DNA of 10,768 nucleotides, from assembly GCA_013002105.1 (NCBI GenBank), contig JABDKS010000245.1, forward strand, positions 1-10,768, read 5' to 3'. Below, one piece after another: positions 1 to 7,495 of this stretch (position 1 is the first letter of the stretch; each line of letters begins with the position of its first letter). A model generated the notes under the pieces. The model did no database searches. It had not been told where the DNA came from and saw nothing but the letters and a program-made list of their open reading frames with translations. This DNA is from Pirellulaceae bacterium. Lineage in GTDB: Bacteria > Planctomycetota > Planctomycetia > Pirellulales > Pirellulaceae. The translations under genes were made by a program, and so were the position numbers.

Positions 1-1
1 G

Positions 2-1369
2 ATGTGTGCCCTGGCCGCCCACACCGTTCCTGATTCGAGACCGTTTCAAGCACTGATGTGGTTGACGATCGTTGCCGTTTGTGCACTGACCGGCATGATT
101 TCGATGCGATCTGTTCGCACGCTGCAAGCAATCGAAACGGAACTACACCGACTAACCGGTCACCCCGAAGGCTGGCGATCCGTGCGCCCGATCATCGGAC
201 AGGATCGTATTACCGAAGGCTGGAACGAACTGCTTGACGAAGTCGCACACGCCAACGCGGCGCAAACCGCACCGCGGTCAGCGGCAGCACTCGATCAGGA
301 AGTTGTCACACTAGCCCGCGCCATGCGTGGTTTGCCTGCCGCTTGGGCCGTTACAGATGATTCCGGTCGAATTCGATTCATCAGTTCCGCCGCCTGCGCG
401 TTGCTCGGCGTCGATGAAGACGCAAAACACGCTGGCCGTGATCTATTAGAGTTATTGGAATTGCGAGACCAAAGCAATCCCGAGTCGGTACAGATGGCAG
501 GCCGATTGCTAAGCGGTCTGCGGATGGCTAACGAACGTCACCACCTAACGAACACCGCACGCCCGCTCTATCTCAAAATCCGCCGCTCGATTCTTTCAGG
601 CCGCACCGGCGATGGACAAGGTCTCGCTTGGATCCTGACCGATGTGACGCAGCAAGAACTGGCTAGCAAAGCTCGTGACCAGTTCCTGATGACCGCCACT
701 CACGAACTTCGCACGCCGCTGAGCAACTTGCAGGCGTACGCCGAAGCGCTCCAGGAAGAAGACGACTTGGAGGTCGAACGTCAGAAAGAATTCTGTAATG
801 TGATCGTCTCGGAAGCCAACCGACTCGGTCGATTGATCGATCAAGTTCTGACCGTCGGTCAAATGGAAGCCGGCTCGATGATCGTGGACCGACGCGATCT
901 GGAGATGCTGCCCATGGTTCAGTACGCCACCGATCAAATGATCGCAATGTCGAACAAGAAGGAACAAAACCTGCTGACCGACTTTGCACCGAAACTGCCA
1001 ACGGTTCTCGGTGACCGCGAGAAACTGCAGGCTGCCCTGGTCAACATCGTAGGCAATGCCGTGAAATACACGCCCGACGGCGGCGAGATTATTATTCGTT
1101 GCAGTTCAGATTCACACTGGGTTCGGATCGACGTCCAAGACAATGGACCGGGCATTCCTGAAAAGGAACAAGAGAAGGTGTTCGAAAAGTTCTTCCGTGC
1201 CAGTAACGCCGTCGACGGTGATGAACGCGGCAACGGACTTGGACTCGCATTCACTCGCGAAGTTGTGCGAATGCATGGTGGCGATGTTGAATTGGAGAGC
1301 AATCTAGGCGAAGGCTCCACCTTTACGATGCGTCTACCCGTCAGTGGCCAATCTCGGTCCGGCATCTAA
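2..1369 (+). CDS. Sensor histidine kinase with TM, HAMP-like and PAS regions (start possibly outside window)
   Basis: Membrane-bound two-component sensor kinase that should autophosphorylate a histidine and pass the phosphate to a response regulator not present here. In the 455 visible residues: one hydrophobic segment at about 16-36, a HAMP-like linker (about 37-90), a PAS-like domain (about 108-220, with DDSGRIRFIS and LLGVDEDA), a HisKA domain with the H box TATHELRTPL (phospho-acceptor His234), then a HATPase_c domain with N box NIVGNAVKYT (Asn348 and Asn352), G1 box DNGPGIP (380-386), F box VFEKFF and G2 box GNGLGLAF (410-417). All catalytic motifs look intact. The frame is open up to the window's first bases, and a typical sensor kinase would have an additional TM and periplasmic domain, so the ATG at 2 is probably internal. 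It ends 19 bases before the STAS gene, suggesting co-transcription with the pilus-like genes. Ligand and cognate regulator cannot be told from the sequence. Confidence 0.93.
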   Translation: MCALAAHTVPDSRPFQALMWLTIVAVCALTGMISMRSVRTLQAIETELHRLTGHPEGWRSVRPIIGQDRITEGWNELLDEVAHANAAQTAPRSAAALDQEVVTLARAMRGLPAAWAVTDDSGRIRFISSAACALLGVDEDAKHAGRDLLELLELRDQSNPESVQMAGRLLSGLRMANERHHLTNTARPLYLKIRRSILSGRTGDGQGLAWILTDVTQQELASKARDQFLMTATHELRTPLSNLQAYAEALQEEDDLEVERQKEFCNVIVSEANRLGRLIDQVLTVGQMEAGSMIVDRRDLEMLPMVQYATDQMIAMSNKKEQNLLTDFAPKLPTVLGDREKLQAALVNIVGNAVKYTPDGGEIIIRCSSDSHWVRIDVQDNGPGIPEKEQEKVFEKFFRASNAVDGDERGNGLGLAFTREVVRMHGGDVELESNLGEGSTFTMRLPVSGQSRSGI

Positions 1370-1374
1370 ACAGT

Positions 1375-1382
1375 AAAGGTGG
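1375..1382 (+). promoter_or_regulatory. Ribosome binding site of the STAS gene
   Basis: The purine-rich AAAGGTGG lies 6 bases before the ATG at 1389 and supports that start. It sits in the 19-base gap after the kinase stop codon. Confidence 0.6.
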
Positions 1383-1388
1383 ACGATC

Positions 1389-1721
1389 ATGCCAACAGTG
1401 CAACTGCACGGATCCGTCATGGTGCTTCGGCCCACCGGTCCGCTCCGCGAAGAAAACCTAGAAGTCATCAATGAAGACCTGAGGCCGCAGTTATCCGGGT
1501 CCGTCCCACATCTGGTGATCGACCTGGCTGAAACACCGTTGATTGACGGCGCAGGGCTGGAATGGATTCTTGATATCGACGAAGAGTGCTGCCGTCGCGG
1601 TGGTGGGGTTCGCGTCTGCAATGTTGGCGAATTGTGCCACGATCTATTTCGAATCACCGATGTCGGTACGAGCGTCCAGCAGTTCTCCGATCTCACTTCT
1701 GCACTGAGCAGTTTTGCCTAA
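1389..1721 (+). CDS. STAS-domain protein (anti-anti-sigma factor-like) lacking the phospho-serine
   Basis: A 110-residue single-domain protein matching the STAS fold of SpoIIAA/RsbV-type anti-sigma factor antagonists: an N-terminal beta strand pair (VQLHGSVMVLRPTGPL), a helix, a central strand and the signature loop LVIDLAETPLIDGAGLEWI (residues 42-60), then helix-strand-helix (GGGVRVCNVG, about 71-80). In classical family members the loop reads D-S-x-G and the Ser is phosphorylated by a partner kinase; here it is D53-G54-A55-G56, so that Ser is replaced by Gly. The protein is cytoplasmic, with no signal peptide. It lies between a histidine kinase (19 bases upstream) and the assembly ATPase (24 bases downstream), which suggests a regulatory or scaffold role in the machine rather than sigma-factor control. 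The fold assignment is strong, the function is inferred. Confidence 0.88.
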   Translation: MPTVQLHGSVMVLRPTGPLREENLEVINEDLRPQLSGSVPHLVIDLAETPLIDGAGLEWILDIDEECCRRGGGVRVCNVGELCHDLFRITDVGTSVQQFSDLTSALSSFA

Positions 1722-1724
1722 TCA

Positions 1725-1741
1725 GGGAAGGAAACCGGAAG
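1725..1741 (+). promoter_or_regulatory. Ribosome binding region of the assembly ATPase gene
   Basis: Two purine-rich candidates, GGGAAGGAAA (1725-1734) and GGAAG (1737-1741), precede the ATG at 1746; the second is at a 4-base spacing. They support that start over downstream ATG codons. Confidence 0.45.
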
Positions 1742-1745
1742 CACA

Positions 1746-3578
1746 ATGAGTCGTACTCCACTCACGTTCGACACCCACGCATCGACAACACCGCAGTTTG
1801 TGTTGCCCAATGGGAATGCAACTCCGATTGATCCGGCCGTCCCGCTCGGCAGGCGTCTAGTCGACGCGGGACTGATCCGTGAAGACCAACTAGACACGGC
1901 GTTGGCTCACCAAGAAGCCGAAGAAGAACGACTGCGCGCACTGGCTCACCAGCAGGGTACGGCAACCCAAGGCCGAACCAGACGGTCACGCTTTAAGCGA
2001 CTGGGCGAAGTGGTCGCCGAATTAGGTTTGGTCGAAGAAGCCAATTTGTTGCCCTTGTTGGGAGAGCAGTTGGGCGTCGAAGGTGTCCGATTGCGCGAAG
2101 GTCTGATTGATCCCGCTGCAATCCACCTGATTCCTCGCGAATTGGCAGAGCGACTGAAAGTATTACCGTTGATGCGCGTCCGTAATGTGCTGACCGTGGC
2201 AATGGCGGATCCCCAGGACTTGGCGGCGATCGATACGTTGGCCCGAGTCAGCGGTTGTCGGATTCGCCCCGTCTTTACATTAGCGACCGGCATCGAACGA
2301 TTGCTGCCTCGATGCTACGAAGACGACTTTGCGGTGGACTCGATCACCGCCGACCTGGACGTCGAGCAATTGGAGCTTGAGTCTGACGCAATCGACCTGG
2401 ACTTGCACGGCACGCAGCAACTTGCCGAAGGCAGTCCCGTTATCAATCTGGTGAATTACGCGATCATTCAAGCAGTTCGACAGGGTGCCAGCGACATTCA
2501 CATCGAAGCCGGACAGAAATTCACGTCCGTTCGTTTTCGTATCGACGGTTCGCTCCGCGAGGTGATGAAACCACGAAAGGATATGCACGCAGCGATCGTT
2601 TCGCGGATCAAGGTAATGGCGAAACTGGACATCGCCGAACACAGACAACCACAAGACGGCCGGCTCCATGTTCGAATTGCCCGCCGGGACGTCGACTTGC
2701 GTGTCAGCACGCTGCCGACGGTTTTGGGTGAGAAAGTCGTGATGCGAGTTCTCGACCGTCAGAACGTCACTTTCGATTTGAACAAACTGGGCCTACCCAA
2801 CGATTCACTTTCAACCGTTCGACGCATGTTGTCGCGTCCGCACGGATTAGTGCTTGTCACCGGCCCCACCGGTAGCGGCAAAACCACCACACTCTATTCC
2901 GCAATTGAACTGATCAAAGGTGTCGAGCGAAACGTCATCACGGTGGAAGACCCCGTCGAGTACCAACTGGAACTGATCAACCAAGTTCAAGTTCAAAACG
3001 ATAGCGGTGTCACGTTTGCACAGGCTTTGCGAAGTATTTTGCGACAAGACCCCGACGTGATCATGGTTGGTGAGATTCGTGACCGCGAGACAGCCGAAAC
3101 CGCCATCCAAGCGGCGTTAACCGGCCACCTCGTACTCAGCACGTTACACACCAATGACAGCGCCTCGGCCGTCACTCGATTGCTTGACATGGGAGTCGAG
3201 CGATTCAAAATCGCAGCCTCGCTAGTCGGCGTCATCGCTCAGCGTCTGATGCGAAATTTGTGCCACAACTGTCGCGAGTCCTATTACCCATCGTCGAAAC
3301 TACTCGACGAAATCCATTATGTAGGCGATTCACGCCACGCGTTTGCGCGAAGTAGGGGTTGCTCGCAATGCTACGAATCTGGTTACCGTGGTCGAAGCGG
3401 TGTCTACGAGTTGTTTGAGTGTACGCCCGACATACGGAGCTTGATTAACGACAACTGCAGCCTGGATCAATTGCGCGCGGCCCAAACCGGCCCGACACTT
3501 TTATCCGAAGGACTGCGTCTGGCTGAAAACAGCGTTACGAGTCTCGAAGAAGTTGGTCGTGTCGCGCTCTCAGACTAA
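1746..3578 (+). CDS. pilB: Type IV pilus / type II secretion assembly ATPase (PilB/GspE family)
   Basis: Cytoplasmic hexameric ATPase that powers pilus or pseudopilus assembly through the PilC-type platform. At 610 residues it is slightly longer than most members (about 560-580). An N-terminal T2SSE_N/MshEN-type region (about 33-210) holds two 24-residue motifs, 33-56 (PLGRRLVDAGLI...) and 85-108 (RLGEVVAELGLV...), separated by a 28-residue Glu/Arg/Gln-rich insert. The C-terminal ATPase has Walker A GPTGSGKTT (373-381, Lys379), Asp box VITVEDPVEY (around Asp402), Walker B PDVIMVGEIRD (436-446, Glu443) and His box GHLVLSTLHTND (460-471). A zinc-binding tetracysteine site is intact: C506-x2-C509 and C539-x2-C542, as in assembly (PilB/GspE) rather than retraction (PilT) ATPases. 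It follows the STAS gene by 24 bases and precedes the platform gene by 20. The PilB name is preferred over GspE because of the PilMNO-type genes downstream; the family itself is certain. Confidence 0.97.
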   Translation: MSRTPLTFDTHASTTPQFVLPNGNATPIDPAVPLGRRLVDAGLIREDQLDTALAHQEAEEERLRALAHQQGTATQGRTRRSRFKRLGEVVAELGLVEEANLLPLLGEQLGVEGVRLREGLIDPAAIHLIPRELAERLKVLPLMRVRNVLTVAMADPQDLAAIDTLARVSGCRIRPVFTLATGIERLLPRCYEDDFAVDSITADLDVEQLELESDAIDLDLHGTQQLAEGSPVINLVNYAIIQAVRQGASDIHIEAGQKFTSVRFRIDGSLREVMKPRKDMHAAIVSRIKVMAKLDIAEHRQPQDGRLHVRIARRDVDLRVSTLPTVLGEKVVMRVLDRQNVTFDLNKLGLPNDSLSTVRRMLSRPHGLVLVTGPTGSGKTTTLYSAIELIKGVERNVITVEDPVEYQLELINQVQVQNDSGVTFAQALRSILRQDPDVIMVGEIRDRETAETAIQAALTGHLVLSTLHTNDSASAVTRLLDMGVERFKIAASLVGVIAQRLMRNLCHNCRESYYPSSKLLDEIHYVGDSRHAFARSRGCSQCYESGYRGRSGVYELFECTPDIRSLINDNCSLDQLRAAQTGPTLLSEGLRLAENSVTSLEEVGRVALSD

Positions 3579-3598
3579 TTCACCACATTGACGTTCCG

Positions 3599-4783
3599 AT
3601 GATACCAGCCTACCAACCTTACGATTCACACTACGAAAACGGATCGATTCCGTTAGTCGTCAATGCCGGTGCATCGACCGAGGAATCGTCACACCCGAAT
3701 TTGGTGGCGACGCCAGCGACCGATTCTGTTCGCTTATCATCGGTCTTACCGGTTTCCCAAACGCGCGTGCTGCTGGTCCTTAATCAGCTGGCCGTGATGA
3801 CTCAGAATGGAGTCGAAGTCGCTGAGGCATTGCGAAATGTCACAATGCACTGCCAAGACAGACGACTGACCCGATCCTTGGAGGCGATCCACGGCAGCGT
3901 GAGTGGCGGCAATACCTTCTCCGCCGCGCTGGCCGCCTATGGGCGATACTTCCCCAGCACACTCGCTCCGATGGTGGCGGCAGCCGAAGCCACGGGCGAG
4001 GTACCCGAGACGCTTGCGCAAGTGTGCGACCGAATGCGCGGCCAACTGGAGATGCGAGGTGCGCTCACCGGAGCACTGATCTATCCGATCATTCTGATAG
4101 GTGCCTCAAGCGTCGTGATGAGCGCATTGCTGATCGGTGTGCTGCCTCAGTTCAGCAAAGTCTTCACATCAATGGGCCGCCCTGTCCCACCTTCGACGCA
4201 GTTATTATTGAACATTGGCGACTGGTGTCGCGCCTATTGGATTTACATTTTGCCCGTGTTGATGGCGGCGATGGGATCATTGGTCTATTTTCGCAATCAC
4301 ACATGGATCCGTCGCCCAATCGGCCGATTTTTCATGTACGCGCCGCTGATTCGCAACGCCTATCGTCCGCTCGCGGCCGGCCAAAACTTTCGCACAATTG
4401 CCGCCATGGTCCGCGGAGGTGTGCCACTACTGCAAGCAATTCGATTGGCACGCAGAGCAACCGGCGACGCCTACTGGCATCGCCTATTGACCGCCATCGA
4501 AGACAATTTGATCGAAGGACGCGACGCCAGCGACGCCATGTACAACGTGGACTTTCTACCGCCCGAAGCACCGCAGATGATGGCGACCGGCGAACGAACA
4601 GGTCGCGTCGGCGAGGTGCTCGAAGATATCGGTACGTTTTACGAACAAGAAGGTGGACGTCGCATCAAGCGGCTGGTTGTCGCGTTTGAGCCGGTCATCA
4701 TTTTGGTGATGGGAGTCCTCGTCGCCGGGATCGTCATGTCGGTCATGCTACCCCTACTGGATGTTTCGACGGCCGGAAGATAA
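3599..4783 (+). CDS. pilC: Inner-membrane platform protein (PilC/GspF family)
   Basis: Polytopic platform on which the assembly ATPase acts. The 394 residues hold two T2SF domains: the first at about 57-185 (LNQLAVMTQNGVEVAEALRN, then MVAAAEATGEVPETL) and the second at about 260-390 (FRTIAAMVRGGVPLLQAIRLA, MATGERTGRVGEVLEDIG). Three hydrophobic segments are visible: about 158-182, 206-226 and 359-386; the last carries the family's closing pattern FEPVIILVMGVLVAGIVMSV. The first 50 residues are polar, Ser/Thr/Pro-rich and do not resemble the usual PilC start (MPxFxYxAxxxxG). There is no clear Shine-Dalgarno before the ATG at 3599; with only 20 bases after the ATPase stop, translational coupling is plausible. 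The first two-thirds of this unusual N-terminus could be non-coding if the real start were later, but no better start with a good ribosome site is visible before residue 67. Confidence 0.96.
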   Translation: MIPAYQPYDSHYENGSIPLVVNAGASTEESSHPNLVATPATDSVRLSSVLPVSQTRVLLVLNQLAVMTQNGVEVAEALRNVTMHCQDRRLTRSLEAIHGSVSGGNTFSAALAAYGRYFPSTLAPMVAAAEATGEVPETLAQVCDRMRGQLEMRGALTGALIYPIILIGASSVVMSALLIGVLPQFSKVFTSMGRPVPPSTQLLLNIGDWCRAYWIYILPVLMAAMGSLVYFRNHTWIRRPIGRFFMYAPLIRNAYRPLAAGQNFRTIAAMVRGGVPLLQAIRLARRATGDAYWHRLLTAIEDNLIEGRDASDAMYNVDFLPPEAPQMMATGERTGRVGEVLEDIGTFYEQEGGRRIKRLVVAFEPVIILVMGVLVAGIVMSVMLPLLDVSTAGR

Positions 4784-5013
4784 CGATTGCAACGGAAGAA
4801 ACGTGTGAAGAAGCGACACTCGCGGCAGAGTCCAATTGGTGTGGGAACGATCGTTTGATTCGGCCTGTTGGGTGACCTACATCACCAGGAGGCTTTCTGT
4901 CCGCCGATATTTCCGATCTCGCACCGATCCGCGACCGGACTCCCTGCGGCCGAATCTCCCGCAGCCAACATGCCCACCGCCAAAACGACGGCTAACACTC
5001 ACACGCGCCCCGA
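4784..5013 (+). other. Intergenic gap between platform and PilM genes, no convincing gene
   Basis: This 230-base gap splits the two operon-like blocks and is where many related loci carry a pilin-type gene, but no prepilin motif (G-F-T-x-x-E) is seen in any frame. It holds a possible 17-codon GTG-initiated peptide at 4805-4858 (VKKRHSRQSPIGVGTIV) preceded by GGAAGAA, the 10-base palindrome AACGATCGTT (4846-4855), an inverted repeat GGTGA-CCTACA-TCACC (4871-4886) and, directly after it, a consensus AGGAGG (4887-4892) with no ATG, GTG or TTG at normal spacing. A weak promoter-like pair (TTGATT 4855-4860, 17 bases, TACATC) is also present but poorly matched. A promoter for the pilM block may lie here. 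Confidence 0.4.
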
Positions 5014-6171
5014 ATGCTTACTACTGACTGCCTAACGTCCTTCGCTGCTCGACTGGATCGAGTTCGCGTATCGCTTTCCAAACCGCCGACGCGGTTCGTT
5101 GGCATTGACGTCGGCGCGCGAGACATCTCGATTGTTTCTCTTGGTGCGAACCCAAAGGCTGGCAAGAACAAACGCCGCGAAGGCACTGCTGTGCAGTGGA
5201 GATCCCAGCATTGCACACCGATTGACCTGGACCCGACCGTGGCGCCCTCGCCCGATTGGATCACTGCAACCACAAAGGCGATTGTCGACCGGCTACCTCG
5301 TTGCGTGGACGGCGAAACGAATCGAGCATTCATTTCGTTGCCGGTTCCGTGGGTTCACTACCAAGTCGTCAGCGGCACCGACCTGCAAGCTAGCCGTCGA
5401 CAATGTGATGCGATGTTCAGTGAATCGATTTTTCGCAGCCAGGCCCAGACAAGTCACTGGCCGGTTGTTGGCCTCCAACACGGCCAACCCAATCAAGATG
5501 ACCAATACGTTGTCGCATCAACCGCTCGAACAGCAGCCTATCAGGTCGCCGAAGCGGTAGCGGATGCCGGATACGTCGTCGATAGCATCCTGCCCCATGG
5601 CATCGCGTTGATTCGGGCCGCCTCGGCGCTGACGGCGGTGGATCCCATCTGTGTTGCGATGCTCAATCGCGACGGTGGCGTGGTGGCGGTCAACCATGCG
5701 ACCGACTGCGGTCTCTGCCGGAACCTGCCCGCCGTCCCCGCTACGCTGCGGAACGCCGCGAGCGATCAATTGCTGCAACTTGATGACCTCCGTCCCTGGC
5801 TCTCAGACATCGCTTCAGAAATCACGGCGACCATTCGATTTTCCGAACGCGCCAACATGAGTGGTCACAGTCGTTCGCCGATCATGATTTGTGGCGACAT
5901 TCCGGAAATCCCAAACGTCGACGCCACGCTCGCACGGCTAACCAACCACCCGATTGTACGCTGGAAATATCAAGGTCGGATGCGGCCTGATCGTCGCCAT
6001 GGATTCTCATTACAAGCGACTCGCGCCAGTTCGGACTTCGACTTCAGCGATGCACGATACGCGATGGCATTGTCACTGGCCCACCAAGCGACGCAAACTC
6101 ACGTTACCGCGTCCAACGAGGTCCCACGAAACGACACAAATGCGGTCGATCAATCAGGGGGCCTCCGATGA
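5014..6171 (+). CDS. pilM: PilM-like actin-fold protein (divergent)
   Basis: Predicted cytoplasmic actin-like ATPase-fold protein of the pilus alignment complex, which in known systems binds the N-terminal tail of PilN. Residues 28-43 (FVGIDVGARDISIVSL) match the phosphate-1 strand pattern GIDxGxxxIKxVxL of PilM. Further family-like stretches are FISLPVPWVHYQVV (about 108-121), the helix VAEAVADAGYVVDSILPHGIAL, the second phosphate strand region DPICVAMLNRDGG, the SEITATIRFSE helix and IMICGDIPEIPNVDATL, corresponding to the closing GGG-x-x-PGLx region. The last is degenerate (ICGDIP rather than LSGGGA), and the first 27 and last 40 residues are low-complexity, so ATP binding is uncertain. 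The ATG at 5014 is the first in-frame start after a TAA at 4993-4995; no Shine-Dalgarno is evident. The stop overlaps the next start (ATGA, 6168-6171). Assignment rests on the weak motif match plus the PilN/PilO/secretin context. Confidence 0.85.
   Translation: MLTTDCLTSFAARLDRVRVSLSKPPTRFVGIDVGARDISIVSLGANPKAGKNKRREGTAVQWRSQHCTPIDLDPTVAPSPDWITATTKAIVDRLPRCVDGETNRAFISLPVPWVHYQVVSGTDLQASRRQCDAMFSESIFRSQAQTSHWPVVGLQHGQPNQDDQYVVASTARTAAYQVAEAVADAGYVVDSILPHGIALIRAASALTAVDPICVAMLNRDGGVVAVNHATDCGLCRNLPAVPATLRNAASDQLLQLDDLRPWLSDIASEITATIRFSERANMSGHSRSPIMICGDIPEIPNVDATLARLTNHPIVRWKYQGRMRPDRRHGFSLQATRASSDFDFSDARYAMALSLAHQATQTHVTASNEVPRNDTNAVDQSGGLR
6156..6161 (+). promoter_or_regulatory. Ribosome binding site of the pilN-like gene
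   Basis: AGGGGG inside the end of the pilM-like gene, 6 bases before the ATG at 6168. Together with the ATGA overlap it suggests coupled translation. Confidence 0.4.
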
Positions 6172-6839
6172 GTACAACAACGACATCCTCATCGCAACCG
6201 AAAGTTGTCAAGCAATGCCCACAGAAGATGCACGTCGATCCTCGCTGGCAAAGCGTGCAAATGTTGCCCGAGAGTTTCATCAAACGCCGCCAAGCCAAAC
6301 AAACGTTTTTTGGGTGGTCGATCATCGTGGTGGTCTTGGTCGCAATGTTGGCTGGTTTCACAACCGCGTTTTGGATTCGCGGCGCAAAACTGAGATCCCA
6401 GCATGCTCAGTTGGTTCAGTCCGCTAGGCCGATCGAGGACATGCGCCGCAGGGTCGCTGGCCTGAAACAATCAAACGCTCTTCATCAAAGTTGGATTCAT
6501 TGGATTGAATCTGCCAAACCCGACGACAGCGTGCTGCAGGCTCTCTTATCGGTCAACGAAGCGACACGGCCTGATATTCATCCCATTGATATAACTGCCG
6601 TCGAGATCAAACTGGCGTTGGAGCACGACAATGCTACTGGCCAAGTTCCCGATTGGGCAAAATCGCGATTACTCATTTCGGCCGATGTGCAAGACCGCGA
6701 TACCACGGACGATTGGCTTGAGCGTCTGCGATCCTCTGACCGCATTTCCAAAGTAGACCTGCGGCTCACTCCAGGTATGCCGCTGCAAGACACTATCCAG
6801 ATTGTCGGCGAACCTCAAAGCACGCGGGTACTGCCATGA
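6168..6839 (+). CDS. pilN: PilN-like inner-membrane alignment protein
   Basis: Bitopic protein of the alignment complex, predicted to have a short cytoplasmic tail, one TM and a periplasmic coiled-coil plus ferredoxin-like domain. Within 223 residues: a cytoplasmic tail (1-46) that contains VQMLPESFIKRR (30-41), which resembles the INLLP-x-x-x-x-x-R motif by which PilN docks in PilM; a TM helix at about 47-69 (FFGWSIIVVVLVAMLAG); a coiled-coil-like stretch at about 72-105; and a C-terminal region ending in LRLTPGMPLQDTIQIVGE that could complete a PilN/GspL-type fold. Its start overlaps the PilM stop by four bases (ATGA) and its own stop overlaps the PilO start the same way. The sequence is too divergent for a family call from pattern alone, but length, topology, motif and gene order agree. 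Confidence 0.82.
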   Translation: MSTTTTSSSQPKVVKQCPQKMHVDPRWQSVQMLPESFIKRRQAKQTFFGWSIIVVVLVAMLAGFTTAFWIRGAKLRSQHAQLVQSARPIEDMRRRVAGLKQSNALHQSWIHWIESAKPDDSVLQALLSVNEATRPDIHPIDITAVEIKLALEHDNATGQVPDWAKSRLLISADVQDRDTTDDWLERLRSSDRISKVDLRLTPGMPLQDTIQIVGEPQSTRVLP

Positions 6840-7495
6840 ACGATGTTCAACAAAAACGCGATGATCCGAGTCAATCCAACTGGATCAGCACGATTTTTGG
6901 CAGCGCGCTGCGCTGTCATTTGATCATTGGGTTCGTCTCCCTCTTACTGGTCGCCGCCAATGCATGGGTCTGGCGAAATGGCGAGTATTTTGCGACCGAT
7001 TCACGGTTCTCCAAGCGGCAGGTTGATGAAGCCATTGAACTGATTTCCCAAGCTCCTCAACTGCGAAGTCAATACAGCGAATTGTCGCAACAGGCCAAAG
7101 TGAATGAGGCGCACATCGACGCCATTCGACAATGGTTGCCTGCAAAAGTTCGATGGGAGCAGACGCAACGCCAAGCCGAAGAGATTGCTCGTTTATGCGA
7201 TGTGCAACTCGTGCTTTTACAACGAGATCCGAAGCCGCACACGGGTGTCCGCGTCAGCGTGGTGTCCGGCAAATGTCGCATCCGCGGATCCTACGCTAAC
7301 GTGTGTCGATTCCTGCACGCATTGGCGTACGGTAACAATCCTGTCTGGTGTGACAGCATTTCAATCCTGCGTGGTGAACAGCAAGAAAATTCAGCGGCGA
7401 ATTGTGATGCGTCGATGACGTTGCGTCTGCCCTACGCGGGCGAGGGCACGATCGCGGAAAATCTAATCGTGGAGGAAATTCGCAATGACACCTGA
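6836..7495 (+). CDS. pilO: PilO-like inner-membrane alignment protein
   Basis: Bitopic partner of the PilN-like protein, predicted to heterodimerise with it and link to the secretin-contacting PilP-type protein. The 219 residues comprise a polar cytoplasmic tail (1-27), one TM helix at about 28-46 (HLIIGFVSLLLVAANAWVW), a helical stretch with heptad-like character (about 62-120) and a C-terminal ferredoxin-like domain starting near residue 144 (SGKCRIRGSYANVCRFLHAL), whose R-G-x-Y-x-x-x-x-x-F-x-x-x-L pattern is typical of PilO/GspM. Coupled to its neighbours by ATGA at the 5' end (6836-6839) and by an 11-base overlap at the 3' end. No good Shine-Dalgarno precedes the start, consistent with coupling to the upstream gene. 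Confidence 0.83.
   Translation: MNDVQQKRDDPSQSNWISTIFGSALRCHLIIGFVSLLLVAANAWVWRNGEYFATDSRFSKRQVDEAIELISQAPQLRSQYSELSQQAKVNEAHIDAIRQWLPAKVRWEQTQRQAEEIARLCDVQLVLLQRDPKPHTGVRVSVVSGKCRIRGSYANVCRFLHALAYGNNPVWCDSISILRGEQQENSAANCDASMTLRLPYAGEGTIAENLIVEEIRNDT
7471..7478 (+). promoter_or_regulatory. Ribosome binding site of the PilP-position gene
   Basis: GGAGGAAA ends 6 bases before the ATG at 7485. This strong Shine-Dalgarno lies inside the end of the PilO-like gene and supports the 11-base overlapping start. Confidence 0.65.

Noticed and set aside
4024..4689. Plus-strand open frame of 221 codons inside the platform gene
   Set aside because: It lies wholly within the well-supported PilC/GspF gene in another frame, and its translation is Arg/Ser/His-rich with no hydrophobic pattern.
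4836..5027. 63-codon plus-strand frame in the gap before the PilM gene
   Set aside because: Arg/Pro-rich translation without domain pattern, no ribosome site at the start, and it overlaps the PilM start.
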